Source of the DNA: Candidatus Nomurabacteria bacterium
Lineage (GTDB): Bacteria > Patescibacteriota > Minisyncoccia > Phycocordibacterales > UBA5272
NCBI GenBank assembly: GCA_003518045.1
Contig: DOZK01000022.1
Span: forward strand, 1-17,753
Reading direction: 5' to 3'
Length of the DNA: 17,753 nucleotides
Shown: positions 7,361 through 13,990 of the stretch, one piece after another
Numbering within the stretch: position 1 is the stretch's first letter
Layout: each line of letters opens with the position of its first letter
Made by a program: the position numbers and the translations under genes
The notes under the pieces: model-generated
What the model was told of the DNA's origin: nothing
The model's input: the letters and a program-made list of their open reading frames with translations, nothing else
Database searches by the model: none

Positions 7361-7525
7361 TTAGATAACTGCTTCTGGTGTAACTGCTTCTGTTGTTTCT
7401 TCAGCAACTGGAGCAACTTCTTCTGATGTAGCTTCTGGTGCTACTGTTGCTTCTGTGTTTACTTCTTCTGCTACTGGAGTAGTAGGTACTACTGGAGTAG
7501 TAGGAACTGTTGTTGTGTCGTCCAT
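7361..7525 (-). CDS. 54-aa Pro/Thr/Val/Glu-rich small protein
   Basis: A short open frame runs from ATG at 7525 to TAA at 7361. The product starts MDDTTTVPTTPVVPTTPV and continues with alternating acidic and valine/alanine blocks (AEEVNTEATVAPEA, TSEEVAPVAEETTEAVTPEA), ending in VI. It has no Lys, Arg, Cys or aromatic residue, so it is strongly acidic and probably disordered. No family is recognised. It is believed to be real because it has a complete promoter (TTGCTA, 17 bases, TATGAT) and a perfect terminator just after the stop, and the frame is uninterrupted. Its internal repeats could also reflect simple-sequence expansion. No Shine-Dalgarno is visible in the roughly 25-nt leader. Confidence 0.6.
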   Translation of the reverse strand: MDDTTTVPTTPVVPTTPVAEEVNTEATVAPEATSEEVAPVAEETTEAVTPEAVI

Positions 7526-7557
7526 ATATTTTTTTTAGTTTAAACCATTAAGTATGC

Positions 7558-7586
7558 ATCATACCTTAAAATAAGATATTTAGCAA
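7558..7586 (-). promoter_or_regulatory. Promoter of the 54-aa gene
   Basis: On the minus strand TTGCTA (7586-7581) is separated by 17 bases from TATGAT (7563-7558). The start of transcription is predicted near 7551, about 25 nt before the ATG. Confidence 0.55.
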
Positions 7587-7592
7587 AGAAAA

Positions 7593-7630
7593 AAACTAAA
7601 AACAATGTCTATAGACATTGTTTTTAGTTT
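7593..7630 (-). terminator. 38-nt perfect palindrome, probable terminator of the adjoining RNA element
   Basis: Each half is 19 nt (AAACTAAAAACAATGTCTA and its complement). On the minus strand it is extended by a run of seven Ts (7599-7588 region reads AGTTTTTTTC). It directly abuts the GGTGGACCC end of the folded element at 7632. Confidence 0.65.
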
Positions 7631-7631
7631 G

Positions 7632-7815
7632 GTGGACCCTAGCGGGATCGACATCAAGTTACTAATTGCGCTAATCACACTTCGTGTGAATTGCTCATAA
7701 GTACTTGTTGGCTCGTCTCGTGGTTGTAAAAAGTCAGCAAGAAAACTTTTTGAAACATCACTGCGACCGTTCGAACCCGACGAAAGCCAAGCAGTTGGCT
7801 TTCTCTAGTTTCCAC
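7632..7815. ncRNA. Candidate structured RNA of unknown class beside tRNA-Ala
   Basis: There is no open frame, but strong self-complementarity: P1 7632-7642 with 7805-7815 (9 of 11 pairs), P2 7643-7651 with 7771-7779 (8 of 9), P3 hairpin 7782-7790/7795-7803 (9 of 9, loop GCAG), P4 7655-7663/7700-7707, P5 7675-7680/7684-7689, and two mutually exclusive helices P6 (7704-7712/7733-7741) and P7 (7728-7734/7745-7751). P1, P2 and P3 abut with two or fewer unpaired bases, as in a three-way junction. The outer 20 bases are identical to the tRNA-Ala 3' end. Palindromic terminators flank both sides; the T run at 7593 favours minus-strand transcription with a CCACCA 3' end. It is too short for a normal tmRNA and lacks a T arm. 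Identity unknown. Confidence 0.45.
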
Positions 7816-7853
7816 AAATTAAAAACTGCCATTTGGCAGTTTTTAATTTGTGG
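7812..7853 (-). terminator. Terminator of tRNA-Ala (20-bp perfect stem)
   Basis: CCACAAATTAAAAACTGCCA and its exact complement are separated by TT. The palindrome includes the last three bases of the tRNA (7853-7851), so folding of the terminator competes with the tRNA acceptor end. It also faces the folded element on its other side. Confidence 0.75.
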
Positions 7854-7923
7854 ACCCTAGCGGGATCGAACCGCTCGCCTCCGGAGTGCAAAACCGGCGC
7901 TCTACCATATGAGCTAAGGGCCC
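7851..7923 (-). tRNA. tRNA-Ala (anticodon UGC)
   Basis: The 73-nt cloverleaf reads: acceptor GGGCCCT/AGGGTCC with the alanine identity pair G3-U70, D arm GCTC/GAGC with loop ATATGGTA, anticodon arm CCGGT-TTTGCAC-TCCGG with anticodon TGC, T arm AGCGG-TTCGATC-CCGCT and discriminator A. CCA is not encoded (CAA follows). Oddly, TATAAT (7930-7925) lies only one base upstream of the mature 5' end, too close to serve as its -10, so the real promoter must be elsewhere. Its first 19 bases recur at 8023-8041 and its last 20 bases at 7632-7651. Confidence 0.95.
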
Positions 7924-7972
7924 TATTATATTTTTGAAACTAAACAAGACTTCTTAACTTATTTGGCATATG

Positions 7973-8041
7973 CCGGTTTTGCAAAACCAACGGCAATATT
8001 TATTCTCGGCTGTCACCTCGTGCCATATGAGCTAAGGGCCC
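7973..8041 (-). pseudogene. Decayed tRNA-Ala-like repeat, copy 2
   Basis: On the minus strand the first 19 bases (GGGCCCTTAGCTCATATGG, 8041-8023) are identical to tRNA-Ala. Next comes unrelated sequence (CACGAGGTGACAGCCG), then AATATTGCCG, then a palindrome GGTTTTGCAAAACC that may derive from the anticodon arm GGTTTTGCA. No T arm or 3' acceptor strand follows, so it cannot be a working tRNA. Confidence 0.5.
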
Positions 8042-8097
8042 TTATTTTATTTTGTAACCTTTAATTTAAGACTTACACTATATTGTATCTTATCGCA

Positions 8098-8163
8098 CCG
8101 GTTTTTAAACCGACGGCAATATTTTCTTTCGGCTCCGCCCAGTGTCTACTGAGCTAAAGGCCC
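8098..8163 (-). pseudogene. Decayed tRNA-Ala-like repeat, copy 3
   Basis: On the minus strand it starts GGGCCTTTAGCTCA (13 of 14 as in tRNA-Ala) and shares with copy 2 the block GCCGAAAGAAAATATTGCCG and a hairpin based on GGTTTAAAAACC. Copies 2 and 3 are therefore tandem repeats of roughly 120 bp including AT-rich spacers. 8205-8354 beyond them contains nothing I can support. Confidence 0.45.
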
Positions 8164-8168
8164 TATTC

Positions 8169-8205
8169 AAACACTGGATTCCCACCTCCGCGAGAATGAC
8201 ACAAA
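8169..8205. repeat. Dispersed repeat copy R4
   Basis: ACACTGGATTCCCACCTCCG then CGAGAATGACACAAA: one diverged arm of the R2-type element, lying right behind tRNA-like copy 3. Confidence 0.6.
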
Positions 8206-8354
8206 TACAAATTTCAAAGTAAATTAAATCCGTACTACGTTAAATATCATCAATAACGTGAGCATTATTATAACATATTAGCCTTAAAAAGCCACCTTCA
8301 TGTTATATATAAAACACCTTAACACATAGCCTCTGGGAATTCTTTAAATAACCT

Positions 8355-8786
8355 TTATTTAATTAAATGCTCGTGGGCTTCTTTTTCTAATGATTCAACT
8401 TCTTCTTTTAATTCCCTAACCATATCTAAAGTGCTTTGTACATTTAATTTTTCTTCCTCGACTTCTTCTATAGTCTTATCAATTACTTTTTTATCTTTTT
8501 TAATACCAGACATAATAATAGACTCTCCAATAAATACAGAAACAAAAAGACCAGTACCTAACAAAATAATTATTCCAAGTATAATTGACCCAATAGAAGA
8601 AAAAATAATAGAAGTAATTCCCCCATTGCTTTCTAAAAGGTCAGCTGTATGCCAAACACCACGCCAAAATAGAACAACACCAGCACCGCCAATAAAAGTA
8701 TATATAAATGGGTGGCGTGATAGTGAAGCTCTAACATGATCTTCTAATCTATCAAAAAATCCGTAAATAATATCTATTATTTTCAT
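8355..8786 (-). CDS. Small conserved membrane protein with C-terminal coiled coil
   Basis: This 143-aa protein has an N-terminal amphipathic segment (MKIIDIIYGFFDRLEDHVR), a first membrane helix containing YTFIGGAGVVLFWRGVWHTADLLE, a second long helix (SIGSIILGIIILLGTGLFVSVFIGE) and a charged C-terminal helix of about 50 residues (VIDKTIEEVEEEKLNVQSTL onward) likely to form a coiled coil. The LFWRGVWHTAD motif is one I associate with a small protein common in Patescibacteria, but no function is known. ATG at 8786 was preferred to 8822: TGG TATACT (extended -10) ends nine bases upstream, so codons before 8786 would lie at or before the transcription start. A terminator at 8849 separates it from the upstream FAD oxidase. 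Confidence 0.75.
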   Translation of the reverse strand: MKIIDIIYGFFDRLEDHVRASLSRHPFIYTFIGGAGVVLFWRGVWHTADLLESNGGITSIIFSSIGSIILGIIILLGTGLFVSVFIGESIIMSGIKKDKKVIDKTIEEVEEEKLNVQSTLDMVRELKEEVESLEKEAHEHLIK

Positions 8787-8848
8787 ATTCATATAAGTAT
8801 ACCAGATTAGTCGAAAGTTCATAAAGTCTTTAAAGTAAAAAGTATCTA

Positions 8849-8881
8849 AATACCGATGACCACGTAGTGGTCATCGGTATT
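8849..8881 (-). terminator. Intrinsic terminator after the FAD-linked oxidase
   Basis: A perfect 15-bp stem (AATACCGATGACCAC with GTGGTCATCGGTATT) and three-base loop are followed on the minus strand by TAGATACTTTTTAC. It lies between the stop at 8937 and the small membrane protein gene. Confidence 0.8.
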
Positions 8882-8936
8882 ACTTTATAAACTTTTGACC
8901 AGTCTTGCCGGCGAGGCAGACTTTATGGACTTTAAA

Positions 8937-10595
8937 CTATTTATTGTCTATATGTTTCCAAGCAAATTCCTTATCCCCATATACTTTTTTACCAGGATTT
9001 AAGATATTTTGTGGGTCAAAAATATTTTTTGTCTTTTCAAATAAAGAAATAATCTCAGGCGAAAACATTTTTGAAAGATATGGCGTACGTAATAATCCAT
9101 CATTATGCTCAGCCGACATCGAACCTTTATATTCAAAAACCAAAGTAAATACCTCTTCCATTAATTGATGAAGTGTTTCTATAATTCCTTCCTTATGAAT
9201 ATCTACCAGTGGAATTATATGAAAATTCGCATTACCCATATGCCCAGCAACTGTATAAATTAAATCATATTTTGAAAAAATATTTTCTAGTTTTGGTAAA
9301 AATTCTGATAAGTCTTTTGGATGAACAATAATATCATCAATCGTTGGAGCTGTACGCATACCACGCAATTTACTACGCAATAAATTAAAACTCTCACGTC
9401 TAAAAGTCCAATACTTTTTGGCTTCGGCCTCAGACCTTGTTCTTTTCATTGGTAAATTAAAAGATTTCATACCCTCATACGCACCTGCAATTCTTACATC
9501 GACGTCCTCCTCAGAGTCTTCTGCGAACTCTGCCATTAAAATAATTTTTGGAACTCCACCAGTTATCGCCATCCAAAACTCTGGTAAAAATTGAAGTCCG
9601 AGAGTGAACATATTTCCTCCCATTCTAAGCGCTATATCTTTAAAGAATTTAATTGCGATTTTAAATGTATGGTCATCATATGATTCTAGAGTCTCTGGTT
9701 TATGTTCCAAAAGTTTTGGAATAATTTCACCTAAGTGAACTGTTGATGGTACAAACATGACCAACATTCTAGTGTGAGTCTTTGGCTTTACTCCAGTTAA
9801 AGTAGCCGAAGTTACTGCAGTAAGTGTTCCCTGGCTTCCAACAATTAATTTTGATAAATCAAAAATACCAGTTTCTTTATCGTATACATTCCATAAATAG
9901 TAGCCAGAGGAATTTTTCGAAACTGTTGGCTTAGCGGATTTTATTAAATCATAATTTTCTTCTATTAACTTAGACATTTCACGATAAATCCGCCCGCTTT
10001 CATTTTGTTCTTCAAATTTTTGCATTAATTTTTCTTCACGCATTGGTTCAAAGACTCCAGTCTCGCCATTTGCAAAAACCACGTCTAATGACTTCACATA
10101 TTTTTCTGTTTTTCCATAAATAAGGGTTTTTTCTCCACCAGAATTATTTGAAACAATACCGCCAATAGCGGCAAGCTCGCGTGAGGCTGGATAGCTCGGC
10201 ATTAGCCAACCTTTAGCTAATGTTTCCTTTTCAAAATCACGATAAAAAACTCCCGGTTCTGCGGTTGCAGAAGTATCCGTAACATTTGTAATGTGATTCA
10301 TATATTTCATAGTATCAATCACAATTGATTGAGAAAGTGGCCCACCTGTCATACAAGTTCCTGCCGCCCGCATAGCTATAGAAATGTCCGTACCTTTCTT
10401 TTTTTCCTCATTAACATATTTTAAAACTTTTGAAATATCTTCTGCATTTTTTGGATAGACAACAATTTCTGGCTTCACATAAAAAAGACTTGTGTCTCGC
10501 GCATGACTTTCTCTGTCTGCCTCGAGTACGCTAACATCCCCTTGTATTAATTTAGAAAGTGATTCCAAAATCACTGTATAATCTGGTTTATTCAT
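8937..10595 (-). CDS. FAD-linked oxidase, GlcD/D-lactate dehydrogenase-like
   Basis: This 552-aa flavoprotein has a PCMH-type FAD-binding domain (about residues 35-230) with RAAGTCMTGGPLS and the IGGIVSNNSGGEKTLIYGKT pyrophosphate-binding stretch, and a C-terminal FAD-oxidase cap (about 250-545) with VAGHMGNANFH and SAEHNDGLLRTPYL, the latter corresponding to the usual GEHGDG motif; FDPQNILNPGKK is the classic C-terminal end. The family oxidises 2-hydroxy acids such as D-lactate or glycolate. There is no attached Fe-S domain, so electrons must pass to a separate acceptor. The substrate is unknown. The frame is open to 10646, but MNKPDYTVILESL at 10595 is the likely start because TGC TATACT ends ten bases upstream. 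No partner gene is adjacent. Confidence 0.88.
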   Translation of the reverse strand: MNKPDYTVILESLSKLIQGDVSVLEADRESHARDTSLFYVKPEIVVYPKNAEDISKVLKYVNEEKKKGTDISIAMRAAGTCMTGGPLSQSIVIDTMKYMNHITNVTDTSATAEPGVFYRDFEKETLAKGWLMPSYPASRELAAIGGIVSNNSGGEKTLIYGKTEKYVKSLDVVFANGETGVFEPMREEKLMQKFEEQNESGRIYREMSKLIEENYDLIKSAKPTVSKNSSGYYLWNVYDKETGIFDLSKLIVGSQGTLTAVTSATLTGVKPKTHTRMLVMFVPSTVHLGEIIPKLLEHKPETLESYDDHTFKIAIKFFKDIALRMGGNMFTLGLQFLPEFWMAITGGVPKIILMAEFAEDSEEDVDVRIAGAYEGMKSFNLPMKRTRSEAEAKKYWTFRRESFNLLRSKLRGMRTAPTIDDIIVHPKDLSEFLPKLENIFSKYDLIYTVAGHMGNANFHIIPLVDIHKEGIIETLHQLMEEVFTLVFEYKGSMSAEHNDGLLRTPYLSKMFSPEIISLFEKTKNIFDPQNILNPGKKVYGDKEFAWKHIDNK

Positions 10596-10683
10596 ATTAG
10601 AAGAAAGTATAGCAGGAACAGACAGTAGACAACAGACATTAGACATTAGAAAATTACTTAATTATGACATTATGACTTTGCTA

Positions 10684-10712
10684 TTGACAATAGCGTATAT
10701 TCATTATATAAT
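10684..10712 (+). promoter_or_regulatory. Consensus sigma70 promoter of cassette B
   Basis: TTGACA (10684-10689), a 17-base spacer and TATAAT (10707-10712): a perfect match. Transcription should start near 10719, about 20 nt before the ATG. Confidence 0.85.
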
Positions 10713-10739
10713 TTAACTTTGCACCTTGAGGGGTATTTC

Positions 10740-11090
10740 ATGAAAACGATTAACTTTATAAAGGGATGCTTCTGGTATTTGAAAGAATACTTCTGGCTTT
10801 TCTTTTTTCTGTTAGCTTTTAGCTATTTCTGTGCTTTCATTCTTTATTCCGTAGGAAATGATTATTCCCCTACCATCTTTGGGGGCATATACATCACCTT
10901 CGGTGTATTACTTCTATGGTTCTCCTGGTTTTTGTATAAGGAATGGAAAGCTCCACCTGACCCTATCCGGCATGCTGGAGCACCGGCTGGATATGCGATA
11001 CTTGGACTCACGATAATGATATTTGTATGGTTTGGATCTGTTCTGTCAATAGCTGGATCCATTCTGCTTTACAACCATTTTTATCACTGA
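10740..11090 (+). CDS. Three-helix membrane protein, unknown (G+C-rich cassette B)
   Basis: This 116-aa hydrophobic protein has helices at about residues 17-38, 45-65 and 86-110, with a short basic N-terminus, a polar loop containing EWKAPPDPIRHAGAPAG between helices 2 and 3, and many Trp/Phe/Tyr residues. No family is recognised. ATG at 10740 is chosen because GAGGGG sits six bases upstream; an in-frame TTG at 10719 would fall on the predicted transcription start. The gene is richer in G+C than its neighbours (30 of 60 bases in 10921-10980) and has a perfect promoter and private terminator, like cassettes A and C. Confidence 0.75.
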   Translation: MKTINFIKGCFWYLKEYFWLFFFLLAFSYFCAFILYSVGNDYSPTIFGGIYITFGVLLLWFSWFLYKEWKAPPDPIRHAGAPAGYAILGLTIMIFVWFGSVLSIAGSILLYNHFYH

Positions 11091-11104
11091 GACAAGTTTT
11101 ATTT

Positions 11105-11137
11105 AAAGCCACCGAGCAAACCCACTTCGGTGGTTTT
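11105..11137 (+). terminator. Intrinsic terminator of cassette B
   Basis: An 11-bp stem (AAAGCCACCGA with TCGGTGGTTTT, one G-U pair) is followed by GTTCTTTTT. It lies 14 bases after the stop codon. Confidence 0.85.
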
Positions 11138-11171
11138 GTTCTTTTTATGTAAATCCACTAAATTAAATATT

Positions 11172-12209
11172 CTAAAACTCCGCGAAAATTTTCTTTTCCG
11201 ATGAAATAATTCTTACTTTACCTCCATAAGGCATACAAATTTGTGGGTCTGTGTGACCAAAATCCATATTTTGAATTATTGGTATATCTTTGTTGTGCTC
11301 TCTAACAATTTTAAGAATTGTTTCTCTTTGTTCTTTTCTATGTTCGGCTTTTTGTTCTGTAGTATTTTGTTTATTAAAATGCCATGCCTTAGGACGTCCA
11401 ACTAATATACCTTTTACTCTTCCTAATATTCCTCTTTCACCTAATGCTCTATACACTCTAAAAACATCATGGCTACTTGGAATCTCTTCTGAAGTTTCTG
11501 TAAAAAGAATTATATTTTCAAAATCTGAAAGTGTTGGTATTTGTACATTATGACGTAATAATTCATCAATTGATTCCAGGCATCCTCCCCAAGTAATTCC
11601 CTCGGCATCTGTCTCTCCATCCCAAAACCAACCATCATTCTTTTCATAAACCCTTTCTTTATTTGTATTTTCAACATCATTCCAATTAAGACCAATGTCA
11701 TTGTAAACAGCACTTGCTTCTAATTCAACTTCTCCTACTTCAAACAAAGCATGATTTAAATATTTTATAGTAAAATTATCCATTCTTACTTGCATTGCAA
11801 ATTGAGTAAATAAAGATGCTCCATAATATGATGGTATTCCATTTAACCAAAGAAAATTACAGAAATGAGTATTGTCACTAAATCCAAAAAACATTTTTGG
11901 ATTATTGATGAATGGTTCAAATGGTAAATCTTTAATATATGTAACTTGATCGTCCCCGCCCAAAGATGCAATCACTGCTTTTATTTCTTTATTCTCAAAT
12001 GTATCAATTAAATCTCTTGACCTTTCTTCTTTTGTTGCACCAACTTTTTTTGTAACAGCAAATTCTACCGACTCAAGATTAAAAACTTCTCGCACTCGCT
12101 TCAAACCTAATTCATATATATGAGGCCATACTCCAGGAGCACCAAAAGATGGGGAAACTATAGCAACCTTATCTCCTTTTTTTAGTTTGTTTAGTGTAAT
12201 GAATTCCAT
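11172..12209 (-). CDS. S66-family peptidase, LD-carboxypeptidase/MccF-like
   Basis: This 345-aa serine peptidase of family S66 has members that trim L,D-peptide bonds in murein tetrapeptides (LdcA) or inactivate microcin C-type peptide-nucleotides (MccF). The nucleophile motif is FFGFSDNTHF (S111), the glutamate is probably E238 in ILFTETSEE, and the histidine is H319 in MDFGHTDPQ. The spacing and GHTDP with a following MPYGG resemble MccF more than LdcA. No signal peptide is seen, so the enzyme is cytoplasmic, consistent with murein recycling or detoxification. ATG at 12209 follows TATTAT by six bases; the TGA stop of the upstream mazG-like gene forms the TGn of this -10. No microcin biosynthesis gene is nearby. 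Confidence 0.88.
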   Translation of the reverse strand: MEFITLNKLKKGDKVAIVSPSFGAPGVWPHIYELGLKRVREVFNLESVEFAVTKKVGATKEERSRDLIDTFENKEIKAVIASLGGDDQVTYIKDLPFEPFINNPKMFFGFSDNTHFCNFLWLNGIPSYYGASLFTQFAMQVRMDNFTIKYLNHALFEVGEVELEASAVYNDIGLNWNDVENTNKERVYEKNDGWFWDGETDAEGITWGGCLESIDELLRHNVQIPTLSDFENIILFTETSEEIPSSHDVFRVYRALGERGILGRVKGILVGRPKAWHFNKQNTTEQKAEHRKEQRETILKIVREHNKDIPIIQNMDFGHTDPQICMPYGGKVRIISSEKKIFAEF

Positions 12210-12215
12210 TACTTA

Positions 12216-12224
12216 ATAATATCA
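12216..12224 (-). promoter_or_regulatory. Extended -10 of the S66 peptidase gene, overlapping the upstream stop codon
   Basis: TGA (12224-12222), the stop codon of the mazG-like gene, is directly followed by TATTAT (12221-12216) and six bases later by the ATG. Confidence 0.5.
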
Positions 12225-12548
12225 CAATTGATTATTATGTTTCTCTTTAATTTTTTGTATCTTATTTTCTAAAGCTTTTTTCATATCAACATTCATAGAT
12301 TTTGCTAGAAGAAAAGCAACAATAACAACATCAGCAAATTCTCCATCTAAATCATGCTTTTCGTTTAATTTATCTTTTCTTTGGTCGCCAACATGTGCCA
12401 GGACTTCATCGCACAATTCACCGTATTCTTCACCAAGCTTGATTGTGCGAGCAAAAATTCTTTCCCTTTCAGTTTGATTTGTATCCTTAACTTTTTTAAA
12501 AAGTTCATCTTCTTCATCTATAAATTGTTGGAGTTCTTCTAATGTCAT
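12222..12548 (-). CDS. MazG-like nucleotide pyrophosphohydrolase
   Basis: This 108-aa all-alpha NTP-pyrophosphohydrolase fold protein carries the metal-binding pattern LGEEYGELCDEV (ExxE) followed by DGEFADVVIVAFLLA (ExxD), at about residues 37-48 and 69-83. Such small single-domain proteins hydrolyse (d)NTPs to monophosphates and are thought to clean nucleotide pools; the exact substrate cannot be told. The start is supported by a perfect TATAAT (12561-12556) seven bases upstream, placed directly after the stop of the DUF5667 gene. The gene thus may have its own leaderless transcript although packed two bases behind the sigma operon. Confidence 0.82.
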   Translation of the reverse strand: MTLEELQQFIDEEDELFKKVKDTNQTERERIFARTIKLGEEYGELCDEVLAHVGDQRKDKLNEKHDLDGEFADVVIVAFLLAKSMNVDMKKALENKIQKIKEKHNNQL

Positions 12549-12555
12549 GATAATA

Positions 12556-12561
12556 ATTATA
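12556..12561 (-). promoter_or_regulatory. -10 hexamer of the mazG-like gene (leaderless geometry)
   Basis: TATAAT, seven bases before the ATG, starting two bases after the DUF5667 stop codon. There is no TGn extension (GG precedes). Confidence 0.55.
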
Positions 12562-12563
12562 CC

Positions 12564-13364
12564 TTAATTATTACTTTCCTCATCTTGATTCCTACTTTCA
12601 CTTTTTGTTCTATCTCTATTATTTTCTTTGTGGGAAGACCTTTCTTCGTCATCTTTTCTATCTTCCTTAAATTCATTCATCTTATTGTGTACGACGTCCT
12701 CTAACTTTTTAACTTCTTCTTTTTGTTCCTCAGGAATATCTTCTTTTATCTTATCAAAAATCACAGAGTGCTGGTCTATATTATTTTCAAATTCTGTTTG
12801 TTCTGTAGTTGTACCTACACTATTTTTAACTTCTGTATCTTTTTTGTCTTTTACAAAGTTATCGAAAGCCTTAGCGTGGTCTTCAAAATTCTTCTCTAGA
12901 TTTTTTTCTACAACCTCTCTATTATCTTTACTTAAATTATTATTTTTTACGAGAGCTTCAACTTCCTTTAATCTATTATCTATTTTCTTGGCTTCAAAAT
13001 TAACTTTACTTACAGGGGTAATCATTAAAAGCCCCTCAACTGGCTCAACGACTTTTACTTTTAATAAATACAGAGTATCTCCTGGAAGTGATGACTTCGC
13101 AGCCCCCACAGCACCAGCTCCAATAATAAATAATCCAAGAATAGAAAAAGTAGCAAAAGCAAATTGTGGTTTAAAAGACGGCACCTTAAAATACTGACTC
13201 AAAATAGGCATTCCTTTATATGTTTTAACGTTATCCTCAGTTTTTATTTCTAAAGTTTTATCAACATAATTAATTAAATTTTCACGCAAAAGAGACTCCT
13301 CATTTGAAGACATTTTGATTTTCTTTAACGACTCTATTCCTTTTTGGATTTTGTTGTTTGTCAT
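12564..13364 (-). CDS. DUF5667 membrane protein, putative anti-sigma partner
   Basis: This 266-aa protein has a cytoplasmic N-terminal part (1-65), one membrane helix (about 68-88, FAFATFSILGLFIIGAGAVG) and an extracytoplasmic part opening with AAKSSLPGDTLYLLKVKVVEP, the DUF5667 hallmark, followed by a long charged helical region. The last 40 residues are extremely polar (Glu, Lys, Arg, Asn, Ser). Its ATG overlaps the TGA of the sigma factor gene (ATGA), so the two are translationally coupled. Coupling to an ECF sigma factor plus this topology suggests a membrane anti-sigma factor or envelope sensor; no ZAS/HxxxCxxC motif is visible, so the anti-sigma role is inference. Confidence 0.8.
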   Translation of the reverse strand: MTNNKIQKGIESLKKIKMSSNEESLLRENLINYVDKTLEIKTEDNVKTYKGMPILSQYFKVPSFKPQFAFATFSILGLFIIGAGAVGAAKSSLPGDTLYLLKVKVVEPVEGLLMITPVSKVNFEAKKIDNRLKEVEALVKNNNLSKDNREVVEKNLEKNFEDHAKAFDNFVKDKKDTEVKNSVGTTTEQTEFENNIDQHSVIFDKIKEDIPEEQKEEVKKLEDVVHNKMNEFKEDRKDDEERSSHKENNRDRTKSESRNQDEESNN

Positions 13365-13891
13365 ATATCTAGTAATTCACGAAGTTGATTGAGTCCTCTG
13401 TTTATGTGAACCGATACTACATTTACCGACTCTTTCAATACTTCTGCTATTTCTTTTGGCGTTAATTCTTCTACATATCGAAGATAAACTGCTTCTCTAT
13501 ACTTTATATCTACTTCTTCAATTTTCTTTATAAAAAGTTCTGCTTCGGCTTCCATTTCTATTTTCTCTCCACCATTATCTTGTAAAAAGTATCCTTCTTT
13601 ATTGAAACTATTTTCACTATCTTCCACCAGCGACTCTAAAGATATGTTTTTCTTTTTACGATACCAATCAATAATACAATTTCTAGCTATCGCAAACAAT
13701 AAGGCTCTACCAGAGTCTATTTTTTTCTCTTTATTTTTCAAAATATAATCCCAGTAACGCATAAATATATCTTGGGTTAAATCAAGGGCCGTCTCTCTAT
13801 CTGACACTCTCAAAACACAGAAACGGAATATCGCCTGTGATTCTTTATTATGAAGTTCTATAAATTGATTTTTTATAATATTTATTTCCAT
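13361..13891 (-). CDS. ECF-type RNA polymerase sigma factor
   Basis: This 176-aa sigma factor has region 2 (about residues 8-75; QAIFRFCVLRVSDRETALDLTQDIFMR and a DWYRKKK end) and region 4 (about 115-170; YREAVYLRYVEELTPKEIAEVL followed by the recognition helix VNVVSVHINRGLNQLREL), without region 3: the ECF layout. It should direct RNA polymerase to a small regulon, probably for envelope functions given its DUF5667 partner. ATG at 13891 is used; a TTG at 13927 in the same frame lies eight bases after CATAAT (13941-13936) and would be leaderless, so the protein may be 12 residues longer. The divergent secreted-protein gene at 14220 is a candidate target. Confidence 0.88.
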   Translation of the reverse strand: MEINIIKNQFIELHNKESQAIFRFCVLRVSDRETALDLTQDIFMRYWDYILKNKEKKIDSGRALLFAIARNCIIDWYRKKKNISLESLVEDSENSFNKEGYFLQDNGGEKIEMEAEAELFIKKIEEVDIKYREAVYLRYVEELTPKEIAEVLKESVNVVSVHINRGLNQLRELLDI

Positions 13892-13990
13892 TGATGATGA
13901 CGTAGGAGAAAGCAAATCCTTACACAATTCTTCTAATTATGCGCTAAATGGGTAAAAAGACAACCAAAAAACGTAATTTTTTGAAGTTTG

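Noticed and set aside
7632..7815. Plain tmRNA (ssrA) call, plus strand, with a tag frame starting GCAAGAAAACTTTTT
   Set aside because: The frame would encode a 23-aa tag ending in GFL rather than a LAA-type end, the locus is about half the usual length, and no T arm adjoins either end. Kept only as one hypothesis for the structured element.
7924..7930. TATAAT directly before tRNA-Ala as its promoter
   Set aside because: Only one base separates it from the mature 5' end, so transcription would begin inside the tRNA.
11172..12209. MccF-like immunity gene as part of a microcin system
   Set aside because: No MccB-like adenylyltransferase, exporter or precursor peptide is in the window; the neighbours are unrelated.
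12628..13197. 189-aa plus-strand Ser/Phe/Leu-rich frame
   Set aside because: It is the antisense of the DUF5667 gene, and its composition is that expected from reading Lys/Glu codons backwards.
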